This document shows, piece after piece, positions 23,724 through 35,497 of a DNA stretch of 64,000 nucleotides. Below the pieces are notes generated by a model. The model saw nothing but the letters and a program-made list of their open reading frames with translations. It ran no database searches and was not told the DNA's origin. Origin of the DNA: Macrophomina tecta (Eukaryota > Ascomycota > Dothideomycetes > Botryosphaeriales > Botryosphaeriaceae); NCBI GenBank assembly GCA_024180945.1, contig JAKSGN010000007.1, positions 4,588,001 through 4,652,000 of the forward strand, read 5' to 3'. Made by a program: the position numbers and the translations under genes. Numbering within the stretch: position 1 is the stretch's first letter; each line of letters opens with the position of its first letter.

Positions 23724-24086
23724 GGTTGTCACGGCAGGTTTTGGCGCAGTCCGCGTAGCTGCGTTCCTCGTAGGCTTCGTAGGCGGAAGTGCGGTAGGTT
23801 CTTCCTCAACTTCAGGCTCCTCTGCTGGCTCGGGATCGTCGGGCGCAAGCGCTTCAGCGTCCTTTGCGCGGGTGCGGCGGGTAGCTGGAGCCGGGGCTTT
23901 CGCGGTAGTGGCGGCAGGCTTCGTCGCCTTCTTTGATGCGGCGGCACGCGTAGGCTTCGGGATAGGCGCGGGTTCTTCGATTTCAACCTTCTTCTTGCCG
24001 CGACGAGCGGGTTCCTTCAAGGCGCCGCGCTTGGGGGCAGCGGGCTCATCCTTCGTCTGGGCGCGTTGAGCGCGGGTGGCGACCAT
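20184..24086 (-). CDS. Large low-complexity nuclear protein with one C-terminal BRCT domain
   Basis: This is an uninterrupted frame of 1300 residues from the ATG at 24086 (MVATRAQRAQT). A longer frame start three codons upstream is not an ATG. The first about 900 residues are disordered, rich in Lys, Pro, Thr and Ala, with many T-P or S-P sites (AKTPAKRFATPGRSPEK) that CDK-type kinases could use. A poly-Thr run is encoded by the triplet repeat at 23686-23722. A BRCT domain lies at about residues 1043-1139: DTVFFVNVRTAGG ... LLEEMGAKIVSSW, ITHVLFKDG, and VKAVNIGWVLDCERFNKWVPE with the conserved Trp. The tail NIVQKTCPPKQQMKGLFE looks conserved. A single BRCT with a CDK-site-rich N-terminus suggests a chromatin or DNA-damage role, comparable to microcephalin-like proteins. 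The exact orthologue is not clear. Confidence 0.85.
23686..23722. repeat. Trinucleotide microsatellite (GTT)n inside the BRCT gene
   Basis: About 12 tandem GTT units read as ACA on the coding strand and encode a run of threonines. Length changes would not shift the frame, so the run could vary among strains. Confidence 0.9.
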
Positions 24087-25005
24087 GGTGGGCAATGGAT
24101 GGTTGCAAAGTGGTGGCTAGTAGAGCGGAAGTAGTAATGGCGATAGGCGCTGCACGGAAAGAGTAGCTGGTGGTCGGGCTGGGGTGGATGTCGCGGTTGA
24201 TGGTCGGAGGCTGTGAGCTCGTGGCGTCATAAGAGAGCAAGCGCGGAAGCGACCACAAAACACGCTAGTGTTGGCCGAGCAACCACTAGCTGCATCCCAG
24301 CCTCACCGCTTGCTCCCGCACTCAAATCCGCCAGCCCTCGTCCTCACTCTGCTGCGTCCGGCGAACCAGATCCATCAGCCCCACACATCGTGAGGCTGCA
24401 TCCGCTTGCACTCTGCTTTTGTTTGTTGTCGCCCATCTGCCCGTCCAAGCCGGCACTCTCCCTGCAAATATTCCTTCCACTTCTTCACAGTCGACCACTT
24501 TTAGTCTCCTCTGCTTCCTATTTAGCAGTCATACCCTTTGAGCATGCCTATCGATGCATGCATGTATGTCAGCCATAAGTCCGGATCCAATCGTATGGGG
24601 CTAATATGGACCCTATCGGCGAGCAGAGAGAGGCATTACAAGGTTGTTGGAGTTCATTGAGTGCGGATTACACGTCACTGATCCTTCTAAAGCTGCTGCT
24701 AAGTTGATCACGTTCTGTGCAAATTTGGTAGCGGACATGTGTCGGCAGTCGCTCAAATGGCAAGACAGAGACCACTACGACTGCTCAAGTAGGCTGCCAG
24801 ATCCAGGCGTAGCACACAGGGGCACCTGAATCCCGCATCTTTCATAATTCTTGTATGCGCCTGCATATCAAATACGTCACCAGCAGAGTCGTGGACCGCT
24901 GTTTCTGCTTGATTATCCAATGGAGCTAAAAGGACTTTGCCCACACTCTCATGAAACGTACAATGATCGGAATCATCGCAAACCCCCCATGACCTGAACC
25001 CGCAC
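24087..25005. other. Intergenic region between BRCT gene promoter and cupin gene 3' end
   Basis: This is about 0.92 kb. It includes the 5' flank of the BRCT gene and the 3' flank of the YjlB-like cupin gene. I see no coding signal and no structured repeat. Confidence 0.5.
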
Positions 25006-25772
25006 TCACTCCGGCCGGATCTCCCTCCAAATCCTCACAGCCGGACCCCCTGCGCCGTACACCGGATCACACGCCGGGACCGGCACTGCCGCAATCTCTG
25101 AGAGGAGCGGGTCGTCATCCTCGACCGCCCTCTTGCCCCACTCGTTCCTCCATTTGGGCGAGCCCTGCGAATGTCGGATCCCATGAGCCAGCTGTTGATG
25201 CGAGCACTGGAAATGGCCGGGGGCATACGCACCTGAGGATACACGCCAATGTACTTGTAATCATCCGCGCTGGTCGCGGACGCGTGGGCGACGCCGGCCG
25301 GCACGACGATGACATCGCCGGCGGAGACGGTGCAGCGGACGCCGGTGCCGGGGGCGTCCAGGCCGCCTTCGCCAAAGACGAGCGTAGAGGTGCCGCGGAA
25401 TATGCCTGGAGTTGTTGTTTAGGGTGAGAGGGGCAACGGGCAGCCGGGGATCGGAAATGAAACATGGATGGAAAGCGAGACGGGTGAATGCGCACCGTAG
25501 CACTCGTGTGTGTTGGGATGAAAGTGCTTCGTCGTTATGGCGCCCCAGGTGCCCTGGAGTCGATTGAGCTGGCTGGAGGCAAAGCGGAATGTAAGTACTA
25601 TCTCTACCTTCTTCTCCCATTTGTTACGCTGCAGAAACTCAGATGTTGACTCTTCCTCAACTGGAGTAGGCAGCACATTCCGGTATACGAGAACGGGGAA
25701 CGAGCTGTTCGGGCAATGGGCATTGCGTTTCACGGAATACGTTTCGGGCTCGCGGATAGTAAGAGATGCCAT
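25006..25772 (-). CDS. Small cupin, YjlB-like (4 exons)
   Basis: Exons 25772-25608, 25553-25496, 25405-25233 and 25164-25006 give 184 residues. The order is MASLTIREPETYSVK, PVLVYRN, TWGAITTKHFHPNTHECYG (first cupin motif with His-x-His and Glu), IFRGTSTLVFGEGG, GDVIVVPAGVAHAS (second cupin motif with metal His), YKYIGVYPQGSPKWRNEWGK, and the tail DPVYGAGGPAVRIWR. The last block is typical of YjlB-type cupins. The jelly-roll metal site is intact. The substrate is unknown, as for the family. All three splices keep frame and motif continuity. A TATA-like site on the coding strand lies about 60 nt upstream (25831-25835). Confidence 0.88.
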
Positions 25773-26615
25773 GATGGTTGATCGGGCCTGAGAGAGACCA
25801 CTCTATTGTTTGAAGGTTCGTGGGCGGTGTTTATAGTATGACGTATGTATCAGTCTGCTCTTCTCCCCACACTCTGATACCCCGCAGGCCCGAAAAGGGA
25901 AAAGTATCCGCCGACGTTCCCGTAACTACGGCTGTCAGGAAAGCTGGTAGTCATTGCGCAATAGAATCAGACGCTAGAGATGTGGAGCAATGCTGTTCTC
26001 CTTTGAGTGCTGGCGTAGTATTCTATGCTGCTATCGTTTTCCGAGGTTGGTGCCTGCCTGTCAAAGACTTTATGGCCCTACCTTTGCGCGATAAAAACGT
26101 AGGCGGTGCTTATAAGCTCCATGCTCTCTCCACTATGCGAACCCCCGCACATCTAGAAATGGATGTAGTCGGTCAATGCTGCACGTGATATCGCTCTCCC
26201 ACATATACTTCTGTTCTTAGAAGCCGCCCAGGATATAACTTTTTTGAAGAGCACGACACTCTCCTATACGCGTCGGGACGATTGTATATATAATTAGCTC
26301 TTCAGCCAGAACCGCATGCCTCACTGCACCCATTTAACAAGCTCGAAAAGCTGGAAACACTCAGCATCATTGTGGCCTTCGAACTTCAAGGTGTGGCCTG
26401 AAGCTGTACTCGACCACGCGTTTCCAGCGGCCACGAATATTCTTCTCCTCTGCCGCAGCCTCTACCTCGCTTCTACCCTCCCCTTACGGACTAGTTCTTC
26501 TCCGTATTCCGCAAAGCTGCCTCATCAGGCATGACTTCCTGACTCGTATCTCCTAACCATATAAAACGGAGAGCATGTCCGCCCAACGACATATGACGAG
26601 CCAACGCCTCCGAAA
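25773..26615. promoter_or_regulatory. Divergent promoter region, cupin / serine carboxypeptidase
   Basis: This is 0.84 kb between head-to-head starts. A TATAAAA at 26560-26566 lies 50 nt ahead of the carboxypeptidase ATG, and a TATATA site lies near 26285. TATA sites face both genes. No gene lies inside. Confidence 0.5.
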
Positions 26616-28450
26616 ATGCGGCTCCTCCGCACTCTTGTCCTCTTTCCACTCTGTGTCTCAGCCAGTCCGCTGTCAATCAGCAAAAATGGCGCCTACCAGC
26701 AACAACCTCTTTCGTCACCACTACATTTCACACTTCGGGAGCAAGATGACACGCTCTGCGCGTCCGGAGCTCGACAATGGACTGGGACGGTGAATGTGAC
26801 TGAGAGCCGCAGCATGTTCTTCTGTTTGTCATGCCCGTCTCCTCCACGCTTCACACCTCCGATGACCATAGACCGCTGACAAGATCAAGGGTACCACGAG
26901 AGCCGAAATGATCCGGAAACAGACCCGGTGATTCTATGGATGAGCGGGTAATTCTTTTCTGTAACCTCCCTCCGAATCCGACGAACTCCGGGCTGACACC
27001 CAATACCAACCACAGCGGCCCTGGCGCAACCGGCTCCTTCGGCATGTTCAAAGAGCTGGGCCCCTGCATCGTCAACCGCGACGGCAACTCGACGCGTCCC
27101 CGCCAATTCTCGTGGACCAACAGAGCAAATGTGCTGTTCATTGAGTGCGTGCCCGCCTCTTCTTGGGAGATAAACAATGAAGGAACGTGGTTCTAACGTG
27201 TTACTCCCAAGCCAACCCATCGGCACCGGTTTCTCCACCCTGACCAACCGCTCCACCGCCGCCACCTCGCTCGCCGCCGGCGCCCGCGACCTGCACGCCT
27301 TCCTGTCCATCTTCACCACGCACGTCTTCCCGCACACGGCGGGCAAGCCCTGGCACTTCGCAGGCGAGTCGTTCGGCGGCCGCTGGACGACGGCCTACGC
27401 GGCGCACGTGCTCCAGCAGCAGCAGCAGCTTCCGCAGCAGCAGGAGGGGTCGTTGCTGCGCATCGACTCGATCATCGCCGTCGCCGCCTCCATCGACATG
27501 GCCTGGTCGAGCGTCGGGCTGTACGACTTCTTCTGCGCTGGTCGGAGCGCCCCTTCTCCTCCGCTCATGAACGCGACGGCTTGCGCGACAATGGCGGCGG
27601 AGATGCCCGCGTGCGAAGAGGACGGGCAGAAGTGTCGGGAGACGCGTGACGGGGCGGTGTGTGAGCGGGCGGATGCGCGGTGCCAGGAAACGGTGGGGAG
27701 GTGGTTTTGGGAGGGCGTTGTGCCCGGAGGTTGGGATCCATATGATAGTGAGATTTCTCTTTTCCCCCTTTTTTCTTTTCTATTATATCCGCTCTTTTTT
27801 TCTGCTCCCTGTTCGAGTGAAGTTGCCTTTGTGAACCGTTTTACTTATTCGATATTGCTTGCAAAGGCCGGCATAAATGTGAAGAGCCGCCTCTGTGCTC
27901 GGACATGAACGGTGGCCCTGCTGCGGAGTATCTCAATCGACCGTGGGTGCAGGAGCGTCTGGGTTTCGCGAATGTCTCATTCGAACTCATTGACTTTGAG
28001 CTCAATAACCGTTGGGCACAGTCCAAGAATGTCTATGTTCCGACTACGAGGGAGTTGACATGGCTATTGGATGAGACGAACGTCCGCATTCTGTTCATCA
28101 ACGGCAACAACGATATTATCGTGTGCGTACCAGACATTCCGAGGAGTTTATCACGGGCTAAAGTCGCTTGCAGGAACACGCCGGGCCAGCTGCGGATGCT
28201 GGACGCGCAGCCATGGGCGCACCAGATTGAGTTTCAGGAACGATCGCTCCGGAACTGGTCCTACTCGGAGGGAGTAGTTGACAAGGAAAGCTCTGAAGAG
28301 AGAAGCGGCCAGTGGAAAGGCGACGGACGCCTGAGCATCTTCACCGTGGACGAAGCGGGCCATATGGTTCCCCACGACCAATCCGAAGCTGTGGAGGCGC
28401 TGGTCGGGAGTTGGATCTTCGACCAATGGCATAGACGGCGGAATAAATAG
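26616..28450 (+). CDS. Secreted serine carboxypeptidase, family S10 (6 exons)
   Basis: Exons 26616-26823, 26890-26947, 27016-27144, 27212-27747, 27867-28122 and 28174-28450 give 487 residues. A signal peptide (MRLLRTLVLFPLCVSA) is followed by the S10 core: SMFFWYHESRNDPETDPVIL, WMSGGPGATGSFGMF with the oxyanion glycines, RANVLFIDQPIGTGFS, and HFAGESFGGRW with the catalytic Ser. The catalytic Asp lies in INGNNDIIVNTPG and the catalytic His in VDEAGHMVPHDQ. It cleaves C-terminal residues from peptides, usually at acidic pH, in vacuole or outside the cell. The signal peptide and absence of a clear pro-region favour secretion. Splices were set by motif continuity. The first donor (GTTTGT) is weak but the CTGAC branch and family block support it. 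A Gln-rich insertion after AAHVL is unusual. Confidence 0.93.
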
Positions 28451-29704
28451 GTACATCTGTTTGTACGATGTGTTAACACTATGCCAGCAGAATGAATTAA
28501 TTAGAAGTTTCTGCATGAACTTCCACCCTTTGTAATCATCTCATCTTTGAGCTTGCGGAATGCTGGTTTGAACGACGTCCCACTGCCGGTGAGGACGAAA
28601 TTTTCCGAAATATTTCCATCGCTCAGCCAACGTTCATACACCAGTACCTTAGATGTTCCCAAGTTCTACCAGAGCCAGTCTTCCAAAGCCACAATTGTAG
28701 GTCTCGGGCGGGCCTCGCATCGCTTGACGAATGCGGCCGCCGCCTCGCCTTACTTTGCGTCCCTGACACCCACCACGACGCTCTGGAACATGCTCAGTGC
28801 TCATGCAGACACATCTTATGAAGAGTCGAAGCCACAGAATCAGCTTCAAATTCTTGTGGCTGAAGTCCCACCCTTAAAGTCATTTTCAGTTCAAAGAACA
28901 GATACTGACAGGAAAAGAGGTCACTGTAGGTTATCTACTTTAAAAAAAAAAACAAAAAAAAAAAAAAAAAGAGTAGTACTCGCGTGGTAAGAGATATGCA
29001 AACACCTGTGTAGAGCTGGAGCAGTCATTCGGATACGTCTGTGGATGGTGTGGAGACTTATGTTCGGACCATTTTCGTACCAAAATGGACTTGGTAACAT
29101 TGAAATGCTTCTGTAGACGCTCATATACTCTATGAGTGCGTTTGGGCGGTGGTTCTTGCGCCCAGTAGCCCCGTCAGGGGCGACTGATAAGACTCCTGCA
29201 AAGCCAGTGATGTGGTCGCAGCATATAATAGCAAAAGCAAATTTAGATTCCCAGCGTTAGTCCCTGTGCCGCATCTGGGGTTAGACCGCCCTGGCGTAGC
29301 CGTTCCACAGAATTTCTTGTCTCAAAATCTTGGAATGCGCTCCGCGAGGTGCTACCTGGTGTAGTATGATCGCATGATCCAGTCGAGCCGAAGAGAGAGG
29401 AGGTGGGGGGGAGTTACTGCAGCTATTTTCACATCGCATCTCCAATTCATGCCGCATGTTCGATTTAACATCAAAGCTCTGACCGCTTGGGTGGCATGAT
29501 AGAGTGGCATTCCTTTTAATTTTTTTTATTTTTTGCTTTCATAAAAGTATTTCGAACTGTGGCAATTAGACAAAGCAGGGATCTAGCATTCAGATCTAGA
29601 TAAACCCGGTCAGTATCCCTCATATCCAACCGTTCGTATATAATAAAGTACAAGACGCTGTGCGTCTTCATCCGCGCACCCTTCCACGTTACATCGTCCT
29701 ATTC
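28451..29704. other. Convergent intergenic region with A-rich tract
   Basis: This is 1.25 kb between the ends of the carboxypeptidase (+) and cytochrome b5-acyl-CoA dehydrogenase (-) genes. It holds an A-rich run (about 28942-28970) and AT-rich DNA near 29520. One 147-codon frame (28547-28990) ends in the poly-A run and lacks any domain, so it is not called. Confidence 0.5.
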
Positions 29705-31520
29705 TTACAACTTCATTCCGAGCGCCTTGTGCACCCTAAGGGACTGCCTGATGCTAAGATCAAGCATGATCTCCTCCGAACCACCAGGGATGGCATACGC
29801 ACGCACATCCCTGTACAGACGCTCGATGCGGCCACCCTGACCACCGCGCGAGTATGACAGACCACCAAAGATTTGCGAAGCTTCGCGGGCGCAAAACTCG
29901 AAAGTGGTGGTAGCCTGGGCCTTGAGACTGGCAATAGCACCACCAAGCTTGAGCATGGCCTCCATCTCATTCATGCGCTGGCACTGGAAGATGAGGTTCT
30001 CAAGCCAGTTGTAGCTGGCCTCGATCTGGCGAGCCATGTGGGCGAGCTTGAGGCGAATGACAGGGTGGTCAATCAGCTTCTTGCCAAAGGTGCGGCGCTT
30101 GTGCGCGTATTTGACGCAGTCCTCGTAGCAGATGCGCGAGAAGCGCAGGCACTGGATGATAATGCCAATGCGCTCGTGGTTGAAGTTGGTCATGATGACC
30201 TTGAAGCCCTGGTTCTCCTTGCCAATCAGGTTCTCTACGGGCACCTTGACATCCTCAAAGGTGATGTAGGTGGTGCCACTGCTCCATACACCCTGGCAGT
30301 CCATGCGACGGGTGCTGACGCCGCCCATGTCGCGTTCAATGAGCAACACAGAGACGCCGTTCATCCCCTCCTTGCCGGTACGGACGGCAGTGGTGAAGTA
30401 ATCGCACCAGATACCGTTGGTGATCCACTTCTTCTCCCCGTTCACGATATAGTGCTTGCCATCCTCGGAGAGCTTGGCCTCGCAAGTAAGATTTGCGACA
30501 TCGCTACCAGCGTCTAATTTCAGTTAGCTGGGAAACAGTCCCATGGCGTTCCAGGGGCAAGATGGCTTACCGGGCTCAGTGATAGCCAAACAGATACGCT
30601 TGTCACCGCTGAGGATACCGGGCAGGATCCTCTCAACGAGCTCTTTCTTGCCGTGCTTGACGACGGGCGGGCAACCAATGCCGAAACCGCCAATAACATT
30701 CCAGACGAAACCACCGCTTCCGGAGCGCGAGAGCTCATCGGTCAGGAGCATCTCGTGGAAGAGGTCCCACTTCTCAGGTGCTACACTCGCGACGCGCTTG
30801 TCCGTGAGGTGTGATGGCCACTTGTGCAGGCCCAGCAGGCCGGCAAGATAGCCCCTCTCGCCCATCGCCTTGTATATCTCTTCAGGTACCCGCTTGGCCT
30901 CATCCCATTCGGTGACGTTCGGGATGATCTCGTTCTCGACCCACTCGCGGGCTTCGGCGCGAAGATCTGCGTGCGACTGGTCGAAGTAAGGCGAGTGGTA
31001 CTGCGCAGTGTCATTGTTAGCTCGAAGCCACTGGAGTCGGGGAGTAATTCGCACGTACAGTCTGATACCAGGACGGATCAGCGAAAGGAATAAGATCACC
31101 GAACTGCTCGAGGGCCTCGAAATCCTCCTCGGGAACGGCAGACACGGTGCCAGGCTCAGCCTTAGGCTTCGCTGGCGGGGTTTTGGGTGGTGTGGGAGGC
31201 GCGGCAGCGGCGGGCTTGGGCTTGCTGTCGAGGGAGCCGATCTGGAGTTGCTTCTGGTACTTCTTCAGGATACCCTCATTGTGATACTTCCAGAACTGCT
31301 TCGACGCGTCCTTGCCGGCAACGCGCTGGAGGACTGCGGGGGTAAGTCAGCTTCGAGGGCACGAGATGGTAATGGCATGATGGCAGGACGCACTCTTCTT
31401 GCCGCCAGGGTGCTCATCCTGGAACTTGGTCAGATCGTAGACGTCCTCGTCGACGATGATCCACAGGTTGTCGGGCTTGCTGTGAGCGGCCACATCGGCC
31501 TTGGAGAATGTTCCCGACAT
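29705..31520 (-). CDS. Cytochrome b5 - acyl-CoA dehydrogenase fusion protein (4 exons)
   Basis: Exons 31520-31394, 31333-31059, 31000-30571 and 30513-29705 give 546 residues. Residues 1-75 form a cytochrome b5 domain with both heme-binding His motifs (DEHPGGKK and WKYHNEG). A Lys/Pro/Ala-rich linker follows. The acyl-CoA dehydrogenase part shows YHSPYFDQSHADLR, CLAITEP-AGSDVANL at a splice junction, WITNGIWCDYFTTAVRTG, QGFKVIMTNFNHERIGI, HKRRTFGKKLIDHPVIR and a flavin-side IFGGLSYSRGG. The usual catalytic Glu near the C-terminus is not present (IPGGSEEI occupies that region). The Glu in NHERIG on helix G could serve, as in isovaleryl- and long-chain-CoA enzymes, which is inference. The enzyme would oxidise an acyl-CoA and may pass electrons through the fused heme. 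The C-terminus MKL is at best a weak peroxisomal signal. Confidence 0.92.
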
Positions 31521-33027
31521 GGTGTACAGAAGAATGGAGCGACGAAGAGAAGCAAGGAGCGGAGTAGAAGTGGATGAAGAAGGCGGAGTTGGTACGGACG
31601 TAGCGACAAAGAAGGGTGGAGCAGCTTAAGAGGGTGAGGTCGGTCGGCTTAGGGGGGGTGGAACAAGTGGTCTTTCACATGTCAGCGCAGCGACAGGCGG
31701 TGGCCCACGTACCCCGGATAGCTGAGTCTGGGGGAGCCGCAGGCTGAGGCGCTCGTGACGTCCGGCGCAGACAGCAGCCAACCAGGGCGGGCTGGAAGCA
31801 TGGCGGGCAGGTCAGCGGCTGCTCGCACATGCCGAGGTCCAGCGGCACCTTGCGTCAGAGGTGGCACGTGCGCAGTTCCTGCCGAATGAGAAGGTCGGCA
31901 TTATGTGCGCTGCGATGCTTTCCCTCCACCGCATCCACCGTCAGCTGCCCGCGCCCGTTCGCACTCGTATCACGGCTGTTCTGCCAGAACCGTGGTTCGT
32001 CCGGGCCCGTTGTGCAAATTGACGCTTCTGGAACGAGCCTCCCCATGGGGCTGCCGTACTTGGCAGCCCCTTCCCCGAGACATCACCATCTCCCCGGTCT
32101 TCATGCATCTCGGCGACGTATAAAGGCGGCGTGCTCCCCGGAAAGCCTTCAGCGATCGGCAAGCCCCAGGCATTTCACTCAAGGCTGTCGTCTGGCGCAG
32201 CTTACAAATTAGGAATGTCTGTCCCAAGCGCCAATCCTCGGTTGAATCGACTTGACCATTGCCCCAACTTATCAGAGGGGGAATTATCACGGCCACATTA
32301 CCGATTTGGGAAGCCGAAAGCTCCAGACGAAGGCCAAGGTCTATAGGACGAGGTTGAGGGTGTGCGCAAATGCTACCAGCCAACAGCAGCACTCGCGGAG
32401 CTTCTTCCGGAATCTCCCCGAGGACCTTTGGAAATCACCACGGACGCTGGAAGACTTGCATAACAACCTCAAATGATGCTCTACACTTCCAATTCACTTT
32501 TTACACCTTCTCCAACCTCCTCTCCCGACCCTTCCCAAACATCAATGGAGGTCCTCGCTATGTACCGTGACACTTCTCAGTCCGAACTCTTTGAGCATCA
32601 GACCAGCCCAGCCAGGCCGGCGATAAGGTTTGCCATGACGTAATTACCTGCGGATATGGGGTGGAGGAGGTTCATAACAGTCAATACGACTGAAAGTATC
32701 CCACTCTTCCAGATCACGTTCAGCACTACTCAATTGGCTGTACCATCGCTTTGCTTGAAAGACTGGAGTCGCAGAGAGAAATGCCCTGCTATTCGTCCGG
32801 ACCCTGGCCGTGGCGTTGGTGGGGTCTCCCTCAGCTCCTGCATGCGCGCACGCTTCAGGAGCCACCAGCCGCAAAGGTCTCATGCTGACTCATTCTGTGG
32901 AACCGGATAGCTGACTTGTCTCTTCGTCCTTTGATAAAAGCTCTCTCAATTGACCCCTTTCCCGCTAGAATTCAAAACTGTTCTCCAAACTCATCAGTAA
33001 AACTACCATTGAGCAATTCCGGCAACC
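31521..33027. other. Divergent intergenic region, b5-acyl-CoA dehydrogenase / alcohol dehydrogenase
   Basis: This is 1.5 kb of partly GC-rich DNA. It contains a TATAAA-like site near 32116 and a GATAAAAG site near 32934 upstream of the alcohol dehydrogenase. No supported gene is present. Confidence 0.5.
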
Positions 33028-34432
33028 ATGGGCACCGAAACCATTCCAGATACCATGCTCGCATGCCAGGTCGTCGAGGTGCGCTTCTTCCCAGCCTTGC
33101 TACACCACCGCACGAGCCCGCGAGTCTGACACCTTCCCAAAGTTCAAGAAGCCCTACAAAATCCACAATGTCCCTGTTCCCAAAGACGACCTCGGTCCCA
33201 ACGACCTCCTCGTCAAAATTGCCGTTGCTTCCCTCTGCCACACCGATTCCATGGTCGCCAACGGCATCGTAAGTTGAGCTCCTCCCCACTCCTCTCACCT
33301 CTTTCTACTTGAGGCAGCCCCATCCCCCACAATCCCAGACGGGGAGCATAAAAAGAAACGGAGGGAACATAATGGGAAAGAGAAGAGAGTAAAACAAGAA
33401 AAAAGAGCCAACAGCCAATCGCACAGTACACTCCACCCCTCCCCTGCACCGCCTCGCACGAAGGCGCCGGCACCATCGTCGCCATCGGCTCCCCCTCCAC
33501 CACCTCGCTCCGCCCCGGCGACCGCATCATGTGCGGCCTCTACCTGCATCAATGCGGCACCTGCACCGACTGCGCCGCCGGCACCCCGCAATACTGCCCC
33601 CATAGCGCCGGCGCCATCGGCGTGCATACGCACGGCTGCTTCGCGCAGTACGTCCGCATCGACGCGCGCAACGCCGTCAAGCTGCCCGACAACGTCTCCT
33701 TCGCGACCGCCGCGCCGCTGGCCTGCGCCGGCTGCACCATCTACAAGGGCGTGAGGGCGACCGGGTTGAGAGAGGGGGAGTGGATCTGCTTGGTAGGGGC
33801 GGGAGGCGGCCTCGGGCATCTGGGGATACAGTTCGCGAAGGCGATCGGGCTGAGGGTTGTGGGTATTGATGCGAGGGAGGAGGGGCTGAGGCTGGCGCGC
33901 GAGACGGGCGCGGATGCGGTGGTGGATGCGCGCATGGAGAAAGAGGAGGTGGTCAGTGAGGTGCAGAGGGTGACGGGCGGGAAGGGCGCGGACGCGTCAG
34001 TGACCTTGACGGATGCGAGGGGGGCGGCGGCGCTGGCGTGCGCGGTGACGAGGGTGCATGGGTTGGTGGTGCAGATTGCGCAGGTGAGTTATGTTCGGCC
34101 GTGCAGAGCCTGGAGCCGGGAGGGATTGGTGAAGCGGTGCTAATGGCTTCTTTTTCTTACAGCCGGATGAGGTGGCCGTCCCGTTCCACGAGCTCATCTT
34201 CCGCGATATTAAGATCCATGGCTCATTGGTCTGTTCACCGGACGAGGCGCGCGAGATGATTAAGATGGTGTCGGAGAATGGCATCTCCGTCAAGACGAAT
34301 CCGTTTCAGGGACTGAATGAGATTCCTAAGCTGCTGGAGCTCGCGCATGGGGGTAAGATGGCTGGTAAGGGCATCGTGGTAGTTGACGCGGAGCAGATTG
34401 AACACGAGAAGGGCATTGGAGCTACGATCTGA
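33028..34432 (+). CDS. Zinc-dependent alcohol dehydrogenase, MDR family (4 exons)
   Basis: Exons 33028-33078, 33143-33268, 33427-34083 and 34163-34432 give 367 residues. The catalytic zinc Cys lies in ASLCHTDSM and the His-Glu pair in SHEGAGTIVAIG. The structural zinc site is CGLYLHQCGTCTDCAAG and PQYC. The NAD(P) Rossmann motif is LVGAGGGLGHLGIQFAKAIG followed by VVGID, whose Asp favours NAD. The tail GKGIVVVDAEQIE is typical of the fungal ADH1-type branch. It would interconvert alcohols and aldehydes in the cytosol, and physiological substrate cannot be told from sequence. Intron 2 is 158 nt. The first coding exon holds only 17 codons (MGTETIPDTMLACQVVE). T12-A13 follows about 55 nt after the stop (34489-34513). 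Confidence 0.92.
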
Positions 34433-35497
34433 GGCGGTGGCCCGTCAGTAGGTTTTTGGACCGAGAATTCGAACTTCATGAAGTCGGATTTTTTTTTTTT
34501 AAAAAAAAAAAAAGGAAAAGGAAAAGAAAGAAAAGAAAACTTGTTCAGTAAAAGCGTGGGTTGAGTGCCGTTAGTCTTCAACAGAGGCGCGGTATCGCGT
34601 CATGTATGCGTCGGCGAGGTGGAGCGGGGACCCGCCTTCACTTCAAATGCCAACGCCCTCAGTTATACGCAAAAATGACCCAAACGTGTGACTTTCCCGT
34701 GTGCTTCCCCAGCCACCTTTTCCTGTTCTTGTCGCTGCCCGCTTCCGCGGACGAACTGTCCTAAGCCAATCGGCGAGAACACCTTCGACGTGAGAGCTCA
34801 AAAGCTAAAACCCACCGCACGCGATGCACCGGAATGTGGGAAAGTGCATCGGGAAGAGTAGGATGGACATACGGGGCGGGCATTCCCGGCGTAACAGCTA
34901 TCAGCTGCGAAAAACACAAAAAAGCTGTCTCGACACATGCTTAGTAGCTCGAGCTGAAAGAACAAAGTGCGGGGTGCGTGAGCAAGCTCCCCTCCCTACC
35001 CTGGATTCTCCTTAGACAAGCACCCGCGCTCGTGTCATTTCTCCCAATCCGAAATCGTGCCCGAAGGCTTATGCCAGTAACAAGCTACCGCTGGCCTATG
35101 ACAGGCTCCGCAGCGAAGGACGAGTCCCCGTTCTGTCCCGACAGGTGGGCAGGGGTCCGGTCGGGCGGGATGGGGATGACGTTCGTCCCACGCGAGAATT
35201 ATGTGGGGAAGCTAGAAAGAGGCCGTCGGTGATGGCTTGACCCTTGTTATTGGAGCGGGTGGGCATGGCTTGATGACTCTCCACTTGCTTTGTTTATCTG
35301 CTGACTGATGTGCTGTGGGGAGAGATGGTTGCTGTTTTATAAGGTCCGCCCCGTCCCGGTTGTGCTCTTGGTTCATCAGTACATTTTTATTCTGCTTCAA
35401 TTGTTGATATACCCAATTGCTGTACTTCAAACCAACCCTCTCAGATTAGCCTTTTTCCCTATCCCGACTCCATACCACTACTTACACATCAGCCACA
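34433..35497. other. Intergenic region with T12/A13 palindrome
   Basis: This is 1.07 kb. It contains a run of T followed directly by a run of A (about 34489-34513), which can fold back on itself. A TATAA-like site lies at 35335-35342, 160 nt ahead of the next gene. No coding signal was found. Confidence 0.5.

Noticed and set aside
28547..28990. 147-codon plus-strand ORF
   Set aside because: Its C-terminus is translated poly-A and no domain is present.
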